Origin: Portulaca oleracea
Lineage: Eukaryota; Streptophyta; Magnoliopsida; Caryophyllales; Portulacaceae
Reading direction: 5' to 3'
Assembly: GCA_029582165.1 (NCBI GenBank)
Contig: CM055892.1
Span: 4,001,347 to 4,065,346 of the forward strand
DNA length: 64,000 bases
Numbering within the stretch: position 1 is the first letter of the stretch; every line of letters begins with the position of its first letter. Shown one piece after another: positions 20,714-31,904 of this stretch. The notes under the pieces are model-generated. The model did not search any database. It was not told the DNA's origin and saw nothing but the letters and a program-made list of their open reading frames with translations. The position numbers and the translations under genes are program-made.

Positions 20714-23700
20714 ATGGACGATTCTAGCAAGAATTCCCAACGTGAGCTACAATGCTTGAAGCAACAAATTGATGATCTTGCCAAGCAAATGGAAGAATGT
20801 GGAATTCTTCCAAAGGGATCAAGAAGCACAAAATCACGTATGGTTCACTCTTCTAAGGTTGAATATGAAGCTCCTTATGAATGGAGTAAACGTTCCAGCA
20901 AGAAGAATGGAAATAAAGTTCAAGAAGAGTTCTTGCCCTACAAACACAAAGGAGATTACTTCAACAAGCTTAAAATAATGGAGCAAGGGAGCAAGGACGT
21001 GGTTGAATATACCATAGAATTCAGACGGCAACTACGGAAGTATGGCCTTAAGGAGGATGATCCACACGTTTTGGTATGTTACACTCTTGGTCTTAATGAT
21101 TACATTTGGTGTGTTGTTGTACATCAATCTTACACAAACTTGGAGGAGTTAAGTTCTTTAGCCCTTGATGTTGAAATAGAAGTAAAGAGTAAAGAACTTT
21201 GGGATAGAACCTATATACAACAAAGACCTCACAAACCATCCCAACAATCCCACGCCAAGGACCTTGAAACTAAGCCACAAACTCGTCCCAAACCTCTCGT
21301 CCAAACGCCTACAAAACAACCCCAACAACCTATTGCCCATCACTCCACAAAACAGCCCCTAAACCTCCCCACACCTACTATCCAAAGCTCCACAAAACAG
21401 CCCCTAAACCTCCCCATTCCTATTGTCCAAGACGAGGAAATCATTGACCAAAGTACAAGTCTATCTTGCCAAAGTTTTGAGCATGTTGAAAGTGTATGTC
21501 AAACGTCATCCTATGAGCAACCAGAATTTGAAAGTGAATCATTTGATGTATTTGATGTGTTTGAGGATGTTCATGAAGTATGTGATAACCTTGGCACGAA
21601 TGTGGAAGTTAATGTAGTATGTAGCGTGCTTAAAGATGAGTTTAAAGTGTATTACAATCCATTGTATGAGGAGAATAATGAAGAGTTTCGAGTATATGAC
21701 AACCCATTGTATGAGGAGGAAGGCGTGAATGAAGAAGTTGAATTTGCCGAATGTGATGTTTTTGTTGAAAATGAGCAAGTTCAAGAAGTATGTAGTAGCA
21801 TGGCTAAAGAAGTAAATGAGGTACACATAGAGGAGGATCTTGAAGTAGAGGAAGTAGAAGAGCTACATGATGAAATGTGTTCATTGATCCAAGAAGGAGA
21901 AAGTTGTGTCATCATTGACGTTGACATTGATCTTGACCAAGATATTAGCCTCGCTACAACAAATGTCCAAGAATTGCAAATGAAGAGCTATTCACACCAT
22001 GGCAATGATCTTCATATGGATCCAAGAAGTTTAGTAAGTCTTGCTTTTTACAAGATTTGCAAAGATTCATTATATTGTAATATTACTTCTATGGATTCTT
22101 GTTATACTTTGTTGGAAGAATCAAAGTTGTATGATAGGAGTATCATGCTCCAAGAGGCGTCCTTATTACCACCTTGTGTCTCACGGCTCAAGGAGGATCA
22201 AAGTACTCTTATGGCACTTATGGAGAATAAGTATCATGAATTTGAAGAACCAAGGAGTCTCATTCTTACACTAATGGAGGTTGGCAACCGTGGGCCTATA
22301 AAGGATCAAGATCCTTTACCATCACTTGTTCTCATTTGTGAATATTTGGATGAAAGACAAGCACCATCAACAAGTGACCTCTCTCACTTATCTCTTTTGG
22401 TACGTTTCTCTTCCATGAGTATTATCATGCATCAAAGGCTGCCACCAAATCCTATGATTCATCACCGAATGGTCTATGCAAAGGATCAAGCGCAATTCAT
22501 GGATAACTACATTAATGTCCTTGATTGTCATAGTATACAACATATTTTGAAAGAGTATGTACCATTGCAATGTAAAGAGAATGTATGTGTATACTTTGAT
22601 AACATTTTTGTATGTAGTAGAAGTAGAAAGGAGTATGTAAATCCTTTGGAGTTAGCATTAGCGAAGCATAAGAAGCCACATGGAGAATTGGAGAAGTACT
22701 TGGAGAAATGTCCTTACCTCTCGTCCAAGAATATGCCATCTCACCATATCTCATCAAATGGAGTAATTCAAGTGGACAAAAGGAAGAAAAGAATTATTCA
22801 AAAAGGGTCCATACTTGCATCTATACTTGAGGTACTATGTCTCTTAAAGGATGCTAAAGATCGTCATATTCTTTTATTCCCTATTCTTGCATCATATTTG
22901 TTCATTACAAATGGAGTTGAGAAAGGTGAAGTCCTATCTCAAGGAAGTTGTCCCATGGATTATTTTGGTGAAATACCAAGTGGAGAAAAGAAGAATCTAC
23001 ATGCTTATGGCTTAGCATTCATACTTGTTGCTAACATGAGGATATTTGAGCAAAAGGAATATTATCTTGGAGGAATCATGCTTAAGCTTCGTGAATCTTA
23101 CAAAGTATTGGAGTATGTTTCATATGAAGAGGAGATCACGCCATCGTCATGTTTTGAGATGGAGTACTTGATTCATTCATCAAAATCAAGTCACTTGGAG
23201 GAAGCAAGTCCTTTGACGAAAGGAAGTTTTCTAACGAGGAGATACATGTTTGATTCAAAAGTACTTTGTCTTGAATATATCAAGGAGTTGTATGAAGATG
23301 ATGATGATTTTAAAGAAGTATACAAGGTATGTGAGAAGCATCCTCAACAATCCTTTTATATTGATCATGGATTTCTTTTCAAAGGGAATCAAGTGTGTAT
23401 TCCAAGGAGTGGAATTCGTGAAATCTTGATCATGGAAGTACATGGAAGTTCTTTTGATCATTTGGGTCTACTCAATACGTATCTCAAGATGAAGGAGTAT
23501 TATTTCTGGCCTAGCATGATCGTTGATATCGAGTATAAGTTGCAAAATTGTGACATTTGCAATCCTTCTATACCATATGGAGATGAAAACTTGAATTTTA
23601 TGGTTGAAGTGCCACGGATTCAAGGAAGTCAAGATGTTATTAAGATCGTTGAAGGTCATCCTTCAAAGATGGAACACCATATTACTATTGTCTTCATCAT

Positions 23701-23983
23701 GAGTTACAAGTTTGTGAATCTATACTTTGAAGTTGAGAAGTTATATGAGATTTCTACAATCTCCATGAATAAACGAGATTTGAAGCACCATAATATCATT
23801 GGCTTATTCATGAAAAGACTTGGAAGAAAGTGGAAGTTCAAGTCAAGCATCAAAGGAATCTATGATGATTTCAAGGCATTCAAGAAGAGAAGTTGTCAAC
23901 TCATAAGAAGGAACAAGAGAAGTGATGTCAATAACACATATGGGAAGAAATCTTATAAACAAGGAATAAGAAGTTTTGTCTAA
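20714..23983 (+). CDS. 1,089-residue gag-pol-like polyprotein with altered catalytic sites
   Basis: ATG at 20714 (M-D-D-S-S); no stop for 1,089 codons. Collinear by eye with the chromovirus at 7880-12065. Gag: N-terminal coiled coil, V-V-E-Y-T-I-E-F-R-R-Q, L-G-L-N-D, N-L-E-E-L-S-S. A P/Q/T-rich then acidic linker (residues ~170-390). Protease remnant: V-I-I-D (399-402) followed by V-D instead of S-G, and L-Y-D-R-S. RT: fingers missing, palm ending Y-F-D-N (627-630) for Y-F-D-D. RNase H: I-T-N-G-V (N733) for E-C-D-A-S. Integrase: HHCC finger kept (C-D-I-C) but L-N-F (N961) for L-D-F, apparently N1019 for the second Asp, and the C-terminal Glu region absent. An enzymatically dead but open polyprotein in a recently mobile element suggests a structural or trans-acting role; simple hitch-hiking is the alternative. 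Confidence 0.88.
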   Translation: MDDSSKNSQRELQCLKQQIDDLAKQMEECGILPKGSRSTKSRMVHSSKVEYEAPYEWSKRSSKKNGNKVQEEFLPYKHKGDYFNKLKIMEQGSKDVVEYTIEFRRQLRKYGLKEDDPHVLVCYTLGLNDYIWCVVVHQSYTNLEELSSLALDVEIEVKSKELWDRTYIQQRPHKPSQQSHAKDLETKPQTRPKPLVQTPTKQPQQPIAHHSTKQPLNLPTPTIQSSTKQPLNLPIPIVQDEEIIDQSTSLSCQSFEHVESVCQTSSYEQPEFESESFDVFDVFEDVHEVCDNLGTNVEVNVVCSVLKDEFKVYYNPLYEENNEEFRVYDNPLYEEEGVNEEVEFAECDVFVENEQVQEVCSSMAKEVNEVHIEEDLEVEEVEELHDEMCSLIQEGESCVIIDVDIDLDQDISLATTNVQELQMKSYSHHGNDLHMDPRSLVSLAFYKICKDSLYCNITSMDSCYTLLEESKLYDRSIMLQEASLLPPCVSRLKEDQSTLMALMENKYHEFEEPRSLILTLMEVGNRGPIKDQDPLPSLVLICEYLDERQAPSTSDLSHLSLLVRFSSMSIIMHQRLPPNPMIHHRMVYAKDQAQFMDNYINVLDCHSIQHILKEYVPLQCKENVCVYFDNIFVCSRSRKEYVNPLELALAKHKKPHGELEKYLEKCPYLSSKNMPSHHISSNGVIQVDKRKKRIIQKGSILASILEVLCLLKDAKDRHILLFPILASYLFITNGVEKGEVLSQGSCPMDYFGEIPSGEKKNLHAYGLAFILVANMRIFEQKEYYLGGIMLKLRESYKVLEYVSYEEEITPSSCFEMEYLIHSSKSSHLEEASPLTKGSFLTRRYMFDSKVLCLEYIKELYEDDDDFKEVYKVCEKHPQQSFYIDHGFLFKGNQVCIPRSGIREILIMEVHGSSFDHLGLLNTYLKMKEYYFWPSMIVDIEYKLQNCDICNPSIPYGDENLNFMVEVPRIQGSQDVIKIVEGHPSKMEHHITIVFIMSYKFVNLYFEVEKLYEISTISMNKRDLKHHNIIGLFMKRLGRKWKFKSSIKGIYDDFKAFKKRSCQLIRRNKRSDVNNTYGKKSYKQGIRSFV

Positions 23984-24016
23984 GTTTGAGGACAAACTTT
24001 TTCAACCGGGGGAGAA
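23982..24016 (+). promoter_or_regulatory. Stem-loop AAGTTTG-AGGA-CAAACTT and polypurine tract
   Basis: Perfect 7-bp arms around an AGGA loop (23982-23999), overlapping the ORF stop, then the polypurine tract GGGGGAGAA (24008-24016) abutting the 3' LTR. The tract primes plus-strand DNA synthesis; the stem-loop's role is not known to me. Confidence 0.85.
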
Positions 24017-25093
24017 TGATGTATATTTGCCTAGCTATATACATCAAGGCCTAGCTAAAGGACCTCAATTCAGCTAGAAGCTACAAATGTCGCCTTGGGT
24101 ATCAACAACTACAAGGGTTTATTAGCTCAAGGAAGAAAGCATGAAGGACCTTGATGGTATTTTAGCTTACATGGAGCTACTCTCACATTTGGAGGACATC
24201 AATGAGCATAAATAACTCCCAAGTCCTTATTGAGAAGTCATCTCTCACGGCAGTAAAGGACTCCATCAAGTATAGTTCGATATTTTGCTCTATAACTCTA
24301 GATCCATACATCTATTGAGGAAATCATCAAAAGACAGATTGGAGCACTTTCAATAAGCTTTCCAATGGTTTTTGAATCAATGAAAACGGACAAGTATTGA
24401 AAGAGTTATAGCAATTTCTTTCTAGAGTTGTATTTTAGAGTTTATGATGTCATAAATAGGATATATGATGTAATAGTTGATTCTTGGTTTCTTGAACCCT
24501 AGGTACACGTCCAAGGGGTCCCTAAAGTAGTATAAATAGACCCCTATGGTGCCATTGTATTCATTCATTTCAATCATTCATTCATATATCAAATACAAAG
24601 TAAACACATGGTGTTGTTTTCTCTCTAGCTTTTGTGCTAGTTTTCGTTTCTCTTGAGGGAGTTTCGAAGTTATCCCCTTCTTCTATTCAAGGGTGGCATC
24701 CTTGAAGGTGAAAGGAAGGAATTGAAGAGTTCTTTGAGGTGGTGTGGCTGTATCCTCATCTATCCTTCAAAAGCCAAATCTATCCAACTATCCATTCCAT
24801 CGTTAATTCAACTACATTCATCCAACCTCACGCCATTCATCAAGAATTCATCAAGAATTCATCAAGAATTCAACAAGAATTCATCAAGAACCCAAAGCAT
24901 TCAAACCTTCCATCATTCGTTCATCATCTTACCTTCATTTGGTAATCATCTTTCATAGTTCTTTCCATCTTTTCTATCCATTTCCATTACATTTTCGAAC
25001 CTTAAGAACTTTGAGAAGGGAGATTCTTATCTTCGTTTTTAAAGATCCTTAATCCTTTTGTGTAATGTGATCTTGTGGTCCCATTATACATCA
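24017..25093 (+). repeat. 3' LTR of the young element
   Basis: 1077 bp, same ends as the 5' LTR, TATAAATA at 24531-24538. Eleven substitutions against the 5' copy. Confidence 0.95.
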
Positions 25094-26852
25094 TTGATTC
25101 ACCCTCAATGTAAATTTTGTGAATAGTTTGTCTTCTCTTTTGTTCTTTAGTTAGTGTCTTGTTTTTTCTGTTTTTTGTTTTTTTGTTTTTTTTTAATTTT
25201 ATGCATGCGAACACCCACACTTATTATGTTTTTCTTGTTTATTCCTAACCCGAGTGTGATGTTTTCCTGGATCGCGGATTGGTTCGCTATTTATTTGAAG
25301 ACCCCGAGGTAACCTCTTTCCGCACTCTTTGAATGTGTATATATTGATCCTTGTTGCATGCTTGATTTTTCTTTTGGGTGGCGAGCCCCTTTGAGTGTCT
25401 GTGTTGGGATTATATTGTTTTTGGAGTCGTGTGGGCTTGAGTCGCCACCATTTACTTGCTAGTTTTTTTTGTTTGTTTGTCTTTGTAGGTTCTCTACCCT
25501 TTTCTTGTGACGCCTTCCCACAATGAGGACATTGTGGCGTTTTAAGTGGGGGGGGGAGATATTCTGTTTCAAGGGTAGATCACTTAGTAGTTTTGATCTT
25601 TGTTTTCTTAGTTTTTGCCTAAAATTTGAAAAATTTTCGTGTGAAAAAGGAGAAAAAAAGGGAGTGAAAGCCTTAAAAGTTTTTCTTTCAATTTTGTTTT
25701 CGCTTTGTTTTTGCTTTGTTTCTTGGATCTTGTTGTCGAAATTGAGAAGCCATTCTTAATCTTCTTTAAAAGCAACCGGTCTGAGCATTTTCGACCCTGT
25801 CTCGGGTTCTAGTCAAGACTTACCTTAATTAGACTCCCTTCATTGAGTTTCTGGTGAGACCCGCGATTCCTTTCATGTTCCAATTGGAACCGGGAGATTC
25901 TAGGGGTTTGTGTCCGAGCTTGTTTTGTTTTCTTGTCTAGCAAAAGCAAAAGCAAAAAGTGCAAAAAGAAAGGAAAGAAAGAAAAAAAAAGAAGAGAAGT
26001 TATAAGTTACAATAACCTGATTAAGTGGAGCATGTCGTTGAAGACATTAACCACCTTACACTTGGCCAACCTACACGGGCCCGGTATCAGTGATACGGCA
26101 CGGATACTCCTTAACCCTCCTCCTATATCTCTTTACGACGGAGAGGCGAATGGAAAAGACCGTGTTGGGAGGGTATACCCCTTATATGGGCCGTCCAATT
26201 CCCGAAAGTAAGGCTAATACCGACTTTTAAAAAGAAAAAAAAAAGGAGAAAAGAAAAAGCATTTTTGTTAGTAAAACCAACCAAAAAGAAAAGAAAGTTT
26301 TTGCTTCTAAAAGAGTGGGGCCTCCCCTTGCATCACCTACGGCCCTCACCAAGCTAAGGGCGACCAAATGCGAGGAAGGGCAATGTTTCTCTTGGTTGTT
26401 TCGTTGTTTTTGAGTTGGGACATAAGTCTTTAGAGTCTTTTGGTTCTGGTTAGAGTCCACTTGCGAGAGGCATGGGGTTTTGCTTGGCATAAAGTGTAGG
26501 GAGTTAAAAACCTTCAAGATTGACCTTTATCTGAGCTTGCTGTTTGTGAGATGCTCCTAACGGTTGCTTTTGGAGGCTTAATAACGTTTTCTTAGTTTAG
26601 GTTGCGAGATCCTTTGAATCAAAGCCTTTATTGTTTTTTCTTTTTGTTTTCTTCGCTTTTGTTTTCACTTTCACTTTCCCTCTCTCCTTTTTCCTTGGCT
26701 TTTGTGGGCACAGCCGCTACAAACCCTCACGAGTCCATCTCGTCCACTCAGGCTACCGGGGGGTTCAAAGGGCTTGGTGCATACGCTAAATGCACTCGTT
26801 TCCTCCCACGACAGAGGAGTTGGTGTTTAGTTTTCTTATTTGTTTTGTTTTG
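25094..26852 (+). other. 3' untranslated region of the pol-less Athila-like element
   Basis: No gene. Contains a stem-loop with a PPT-like run at 25518-25558 and three blocks (about 26160-26222, 26313-26395, 26690-26785) that are homologous to the minus strand of the small element 31905-36146 (about 33930-33995, 33760-33840, 33390-33485). Short Lys-rich or T-rich frames here are not genes. Confidence 0.7.
25518..25558 (+). promoter_or_regulatory. Internal stem-loop CCACAATG-AGGA-CATTGTGG and PPT-like run
   Basis: Perfect 8-bp arms, loop AGGA (25518-25537), followed by TTTAAGTGGGGGGGGGAG (to 25558). The same pairing of stem-loop and purine run abuts the LTR at 26853-26890, 1.3 kb downstream. 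The equivalent pair in the minus-strand Athila is at 36515-36470. Confidence 0.65.
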
Positions 26853-26890
26853 TTTTGCTCAAGACGAGCAAAAGTTTAAGTGTGGGGGGG
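26853..26890 (+). promoter_or_regulatory. Terminal stem-loop and polypurine tract
   Basis: Arms TTTTGCTC (26853-26860) and GAGCAAAA (26866-26873) are perfectly complementary around AAGAC; GTTTAAGTGTGGGGGGG follows and abuts the 3' LTR. Confidence 0.8.
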
Positions 26891-28388
26891 TGTTTAGACC
26901 CAATTTTGTGTCTAAATACCGCCTAAATCCTTAGGCTTTTAACTCGTTTCGTGGTTTAATTTCATAGTTTTTAATGCGTTTTTGGTTATTTTGTAGATTT
27001 TGGAGATTTCACTCAAAACGTAGCAAAACGGGCCTTTTTATAGCTTTTTTGGTGATTTCCCGAGCCAAGCCGGACCGGAAGCCGAGGCGGAGTCGACCCG
27101 GGACCACTTTCTTCACCTTTTGTGTCAATTAGTAAAGTAACACCTGCTACGACTCTCGGATCGGGCGTTACATACTTCGGAAAGAAGGAAGAACAAAGGG
27201 AAGGAAAGCCAAGGCGTAGCCCCCGCTACGCCCAGAGCACTTTTGGAGCCGAGCTGCACCGTACCCACGATGTTGGTGACCGTAGCCACTACCGCCGAAG
27301 GAGAAATCGCTGTCATGTCTCACCGGTCGTGCCCACGACTTTGTTGCCGCTACTGCTTTGTCGGGCCATTTTAGCGCTGCGTTTTGGGATTTTTTTTACC
27401 CCTTGTATAAATAGCTCTTTTGCTGCGTTTTTTAGGGAGTTCGATTGGTTGGGCATCTAGGGAGAGACTTAGAGAATTTCCAACTTGTAATTAGGAGTTT
27501 TAGAGAGAGATTAGTTAGAGATTAATCTAGGGTTTTGGAGATTTGTGTTTGTTATTGAAGATTTGGAGATTCAAACAATTGAAAGATTGTTGGGTCATCT
27601 TTTTATTGCTTTCTCTTGATCATCTACAGCATTTTGATAAGTGTTCTCTTCCCTTAACTCTTTTATTAATTACTTTGCTTGTTCTTGATTTCTTTACTTG
27701 CTATTTCATTGTTCTTACTTGTTAATGGTTGTTTGATGTTAGAAATCATGTTTTGGGTTGATTTGGATGTTGTTAGCATAGTTAGTGTCATGATTAGTGG
27801 CTAGAAACCCTAATGGGTTAGGGAGATACTAAGGGTGTGAATGGGTGATTAGGTTTGGGTTAGCAATTTTAGTGAGTAATTAGTTAGGAAATCAATTTCC
27901 CAATCTTATCCTTCCCTCAAGTGGGATGTATTTGGGTGCGAAGCATCCCGAATACATCCAACACTTGTTGGAAGGTAGGAATTAGGATAGTTAGTATTCT
28001 AGTTCGTGAAAGCGAATAGAAACTAACTAGGAAATTTCGTTCCTTTAACTCCCCCGGGTCTGTCGATGGACTTTGGGGAAGTTAATCCGGACTATCCTTG
28101 AGGAAGCCCGGTGGGTATTTTCTAACGGAGTTACCATTTGATTTCCCCTTCTCGTTACTCTCTTGTTGCAAAACCCATTTCCTCGTCCCCATTTGCATCC
28201 CGAAAAGCCTCCGAAACCCATTTTCCATTCCTTGACCGACCTTAGCTTTGTTTCTTGTGTTTTGATCCCTTCAAACCTATATCCTTACCCTAGCAATCTC
28301 ACCCGACCATTGACTTAGTTTCTATGACTAAGGCCGCCAGCTCCTTGAGAGAGAACGACAATACCGAGGTCCACAAAACCACGTTACA
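26891..28388 (+). repeat. 3' LTR of the 12066-28388 element
   Basis: TGTTTAGACC...CGTTACA. Lacks the MITE found in the 5' copy. TATAAATA at 27406-27413, one palindrome at 27213-27232. Several small indels against the 5' LTR make this insertion clearly older than the one nested in it. Confidence 0.93.
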
Positions 28389-28765
28389 TATAGTTAGACT
28401 GCAAATAATTTTCAGGCAAAAATTTTTCTTTCAACTTCTTTTTCATTTTCTCCCAGGTTCTGATCTTATCTTTCCCAGGCTTCTCTACTCTTCTCTTCTG
28501 TAAATTACTCCACCAAGTTGAAGCATGTCCTCTCAGTTTGAGAGCAACAAGCTTAACTTTACTTTCTTCAGAAACCTCCTTAAGATCAAACACCCTCTCT
28601 ATGGTTTGTAACTAGTCTAAGAATACTTCTGCATCTAAATCTCCCTTAAATTCAGATATCTCCACTTTAAAATCTAACTTTCCTCCTTTCCTCCCTATCA
28701 TCCCTCTCATCTCTTTCACCTCTCCTCCTAAGATGCTGATCAATGACATTCCTAAACTAGTAAGG
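28389..28765 (-). pseudogene. Chromovirus gag, N-terminal part
   Basis: The minus strand reads F-K-G-D-L-D-A-E-V-F-L-D, then TAG (about 28613) in place of the usual Trp, then L-Q-T-I-E-R-V-F-D, A-S-T-W-W-S-N-L-Q and K-L-K-E-K-F-L-P-E-N-Y. This is the standard Ty3/gypsy capsid N-half and continues in frame into 12065-11792 once the inserted element is removed. Its upstream end is cut by the Athila LTR at 28766. Confidence 0.87.
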
Positions 28766-30154
28766 TGTTTATGTACCGTAAGTGCACGGGTCTGTGTAGT
28801 AATAAATATCGTTCTCTCTCAGGGGTTTACGTTCAACCACGCATTGAACTAGTTCGCTACAAAGAATGCTAGGTCGATCCAATGTTTCTGGTAATAATTC
28901 AAGAAACTAAGCTAAGAAAACAGGAATTTTTAGGGTTTTAACCAATTAATTAAAGGCGTTCAGGGGAATCCACTATAGTCAATCAGTCAAATTATCAACA
29001 ATCCCGTTGCAGGTAACAAGATAATTCGGAGTCTATAATCTTTCTAGGTCTTTTCACATCGAACTTTTGATCCAAAGTGAATTACAGCGTTTAGACTAAA
29101 CATTATTTCTAACTATTTAATCCAATCAAAGATAAAGTACAGATTACAAATTGACCCTAGGCAAGAATCATTATTTCTAAATATTTTCCAACCTATTCAA
29201 TCTACGCTTTTCCAATTCAAGACTCAAACTTTCGTCATGTTGTCAAGAACCTAATACCAAGATAAAGGCGGTTAGCCAGATTTTGCCATGACATACAATA
29301 TACAGAGATTAAACGAATAAAAGGATAACCTAACACCGAGGCTGTATTCAAATTCAACCAAAAGACATCGAATTTATCCCCCAAACAAAGGAAATTAGCT
29401 ACTCATATTATTGAAAGTAAACATCGCGAGAACTAAAACAATAACAAAAGAACTTGAAAGTAAAATAGAAATAACCGTGTTCGAATTTGCAGAATCGATC
29501 TCTTCGTGTCACCCGAATCGATCTTTTTCGTGTCCTTCGATCACTAACAACAATCTAAGCTAATAATAATGTTTGTGAATTAACTGGAAAGAAACTATCT
29601 AAAATTTACCCTAAAAGCTCTCTCAACTATCGTCTAAAACTACGACTAAAAACTAATAATATTCGATTCTCTGGAACGGCAGACGTCAAACCCTTTTATA
29701 GTGCCGGATTAGGGATCAAAACGCTGGCAGCGTTTAGCACAAAGATGGATTCTCCGTGTCATGGCGCTGGCAGCGCCCGGGAAAGCACCGGTAGCGTTTT
29801 GCTTTCTCTCAGCTACTGAAGTTTCTGGACGAGGCGCTCGTCGCGTTTTGCAAACGCTGGCCGCGCTTCTGTTTTCCGCCCAAAGCTGGGTTGGGCCGGC
29901 TGTCTTGGGCCGCTTCCACTTTCCTTTTCTTCTTCTCTTCAACGTCTTTTTTTATTTTCTTTGAATTTTCTCGATTTTCCTTCAACTTTTCATCCTTTTT
30001 GATATATTTCCAATATTTCCTGCAAAACATACCAATCTCATGACCAAGTGTATAAATTACAGAAATTGATATAAAAATACGGAATTTCGGATATAAAAAG
30101 CATGAAATAAACATGTTTTGAGCCCTAAAAACACTATATAAAATTGACTTATCA
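28766..30154 (-). repeat. 3' LTR of the minus-strand Athila
   Basis: On the minus strand TGATAAGTC (30154) to ATAAACA (28766), next to a polypurine tract at 30155-30170. TATAAAA at 29700-29694. The last ~200 bp match, in opposite orientation, the fragment at 42190-42386. Left flank TAAGG is the candidate target duplication. Confidence 0.85.
29718..29872 (-). promoter_or_regulatory. Palindromes AAACGCTG-G-CAGCGTTT upstream of TATA
   Basis: Perfect 17-mer at 29718-29734 and perfect 15-mer GGCGCTGGCAGCGCC at 29763-29777, then three degenerate copies to about 29872. They start 18 bp upstream (minus strand) of the TATA box. The intervening 'ACTGAAGTTTCTGGA' spacer is matched at 38686-38700, showing that the whole block was duplicated into the element interior. 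Confidence 0.75.
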
Positions 30155-30193
30155 AATCCCCCCATGCTTAGCTCTTGCTTGTCCCCAAGCAAG
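30155..30193 (-). promoter_or_regulatory. Stem-loop CTTGCTTG-GGGA-CAAGCAAG and polypurine tract
   Basis: Perfect 8-bp arms with a GGGA loop (30193-30174 on the minus strand), then TAAGCATGGGGGGATT (30170-30155) abutting the LTR. Confidence 0.8.
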
Positions 30194-31904
30194 TCAGAAT
30201 TGAAAACAGGAGGATTAGGGCTCAAACAGGGAAAACAGAACTTAAGAAGAAAAAGAAGCGGGAAGAGTTTTCGATAGGGTTATAAGAACAAAATTCTAAC
30301 ACCCCCTCAAGCTAACCATTCAAACACATCAGTCCAACAAGCAATCACTATGATTAGTCTGGAGAAGAACAAAACTCAGTTCAAAAGAGAAAGGAAGAAA
30401 TTTTCGAAACCAAAAAGGAGAGAACAAGCACTTCGACGTACAAATCTACCAACAGTCTCAAGAATAATGCAAATATGCGCGGTTAGTTATGGACGTAAGT
30501 CAGTCAAAAAGAGCAAACCTCATATAGGAAAAGAATAAGAACACTCAATAACTCGAATTTGAATATGTATGTGGGTTTTTCTCATACTCAAACCAAGAGA
30601 AACAAACTACCATAAGCTTGGTAAGAACCTCGCTCTCCAATACTGGTATGCAATGCACAAGTGACAATCAAAAGAACTTTTCCAGGTTATAATGAGGCTT
30701 AGGTTAAGGGAAAGGAGCGGTAAAGTGTAGGATTGAGGAGCTAAGAGCCATGCTTGGATTGATTTTCAACGAGTATAACACTTTCAACTCACCTTCTTGC
30801 TTAATGTATGCAAGGAACTCACTTTTCACCCTCAACAATATCAACATCTCAACTGAATACGAGCAGGTCAAAGCTTTTAAGAACTTGAAATTGAATCTCC
30901 CTGGTCACCCTTTTCTTTTTGGAACTCTTTTTCTCTCTTTTTTTTTTTAATCTTATACCTCTTTTTTTTTTCTTTTTGGTGGATGGTCGGAGAGAAGAAA
31001 ATCATGGAATTATAACTTCGACCTCAATATAATGTATGAACAACATAACCAAACACTAATTATTCAAAAGGTGGGACTTTCAGTTTCTCCCAATCTGAAT
31101 CAATAAGCACAACCTTCCCCAAACTTCATATTTCGTTCGAAAACACATCAAACCAACTGTTCCTTTCAAAAAAACAACAAACTCTCACTCTACCAAGCAA
31201 GGCAAAGGGATAAGGAATATTATAGGCCAAAGCTTGTATTGTCAGGGTTCAACTATAAAAGAAGAATAAACAAAGGCTAGGCGGGGCAAAAAGAACGGTA
31301 AATATAATATGTAAGGGAGGCTATTTGGCTATGTAGTTTAACAAAATAAAACGAATGTCTTAATTACTTTGTCACAACGTACAGTGCAAATATGTAGTCT
31401 CAAGTAAGATGCAAAACAAGTTCTAGAGATGCAACTAATGGTGGAGTCACTCAGGGAATCAAGGAATTGATAATACTGATCAATTCATAATTTAGGCAAT
31501 GTGGACTCACGAAATGAGCCTCAATCAACTAAACTTAGCCCAAAGATTTACGTCACGTATATTTATACTTTCTAAGATAGTCAAAGCAGTCAGATACAAC
31601 TTTCATAACTTGACTCAAAATAAGAAGATTTGAAGCAAACGGTTTCAAAAACTTTTGAGTTCTCATCCAGACTTTTCTAAGCAGGCAAACTAAACTGAAA
31701 GTAAGAAAGGTTTACAAATCATAACTCAAGATGTTTCCGATTTTAATCCTAGCTCTATCCTATATTTTTTTGTTTTTCTAGTCTTTTCTGATTTTTTTTT
31801 ATTTTTTTGCTTTTTCTAATTTCTAATTTTATTTTTATTTTTGAGATAAGTGAATGCAAAAGAAAGAAAAAGAAACAAACTAAGAAAAGAAATAAAAGAA
31901 AAAT
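30194..31904 (-). other. Athila 3' untranslated region
   Basis: AT-rich, many poly-A/poly-T runs, no coding capacity that I can support. The last five bases (AAAAT, 31900-31904) are one copy of the target duplication of the element inserted at 31905. Confidence 0.6.

Larger units (their letters stand above)
19360..25093 (+). mobile_element. Young non-autonomous chromovirus-derived LTR element
   Basis: Complete: identical-length LTRs (19360-20436 and 24017-25093, 1077 bp each, 11 mismatches and no indels by eye), iMet primer site, one long ORF, stem-loop plus polypurine tract, and the perfect 5-bp duplication TTGAT (19355-19359 and 25094-25098). About 1% LTR divergence makes it the youngest datable insertion here. 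The single ORF is collinear with chromovirus gag-pol but lacks catalytic residues, so it cannot copy itself. It is nested in the pol-less Athila-like element. Confidence 0.95.
12066..28388 (+). mobile_element. Non-autonomous Athila-like LTR retrotransposon (gag + ORF2, no pol)
   Basis: Complete element with LTRs at 12066-13771 and 26891-28388, tRNA-Asp primer site, gag, ORF2, polypurine tract, and a perfect 5-bp duplication TATAG at 12061-12065 and 28389-28393. It spans 16.3 kb, of which 5.7 kb is a nested element (19360-25093). Its own internal part therefore codes for gag and an ATHILA ORF2 but has no protease, RT, RNase H or integrase. It must have been copied by enzymes from another element, presumably an autonomous Athila. 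The insertion target is the gag of the CRM-like chromovirus. Confidence 0.93.

Noticed and set aside
25933..26211. Lys-rich 92-codon frame as a gene
   Set aside because: Lies in the 3' untranslated region; the DNA is conserved with 33930-33995 but not in a shared reading frame.
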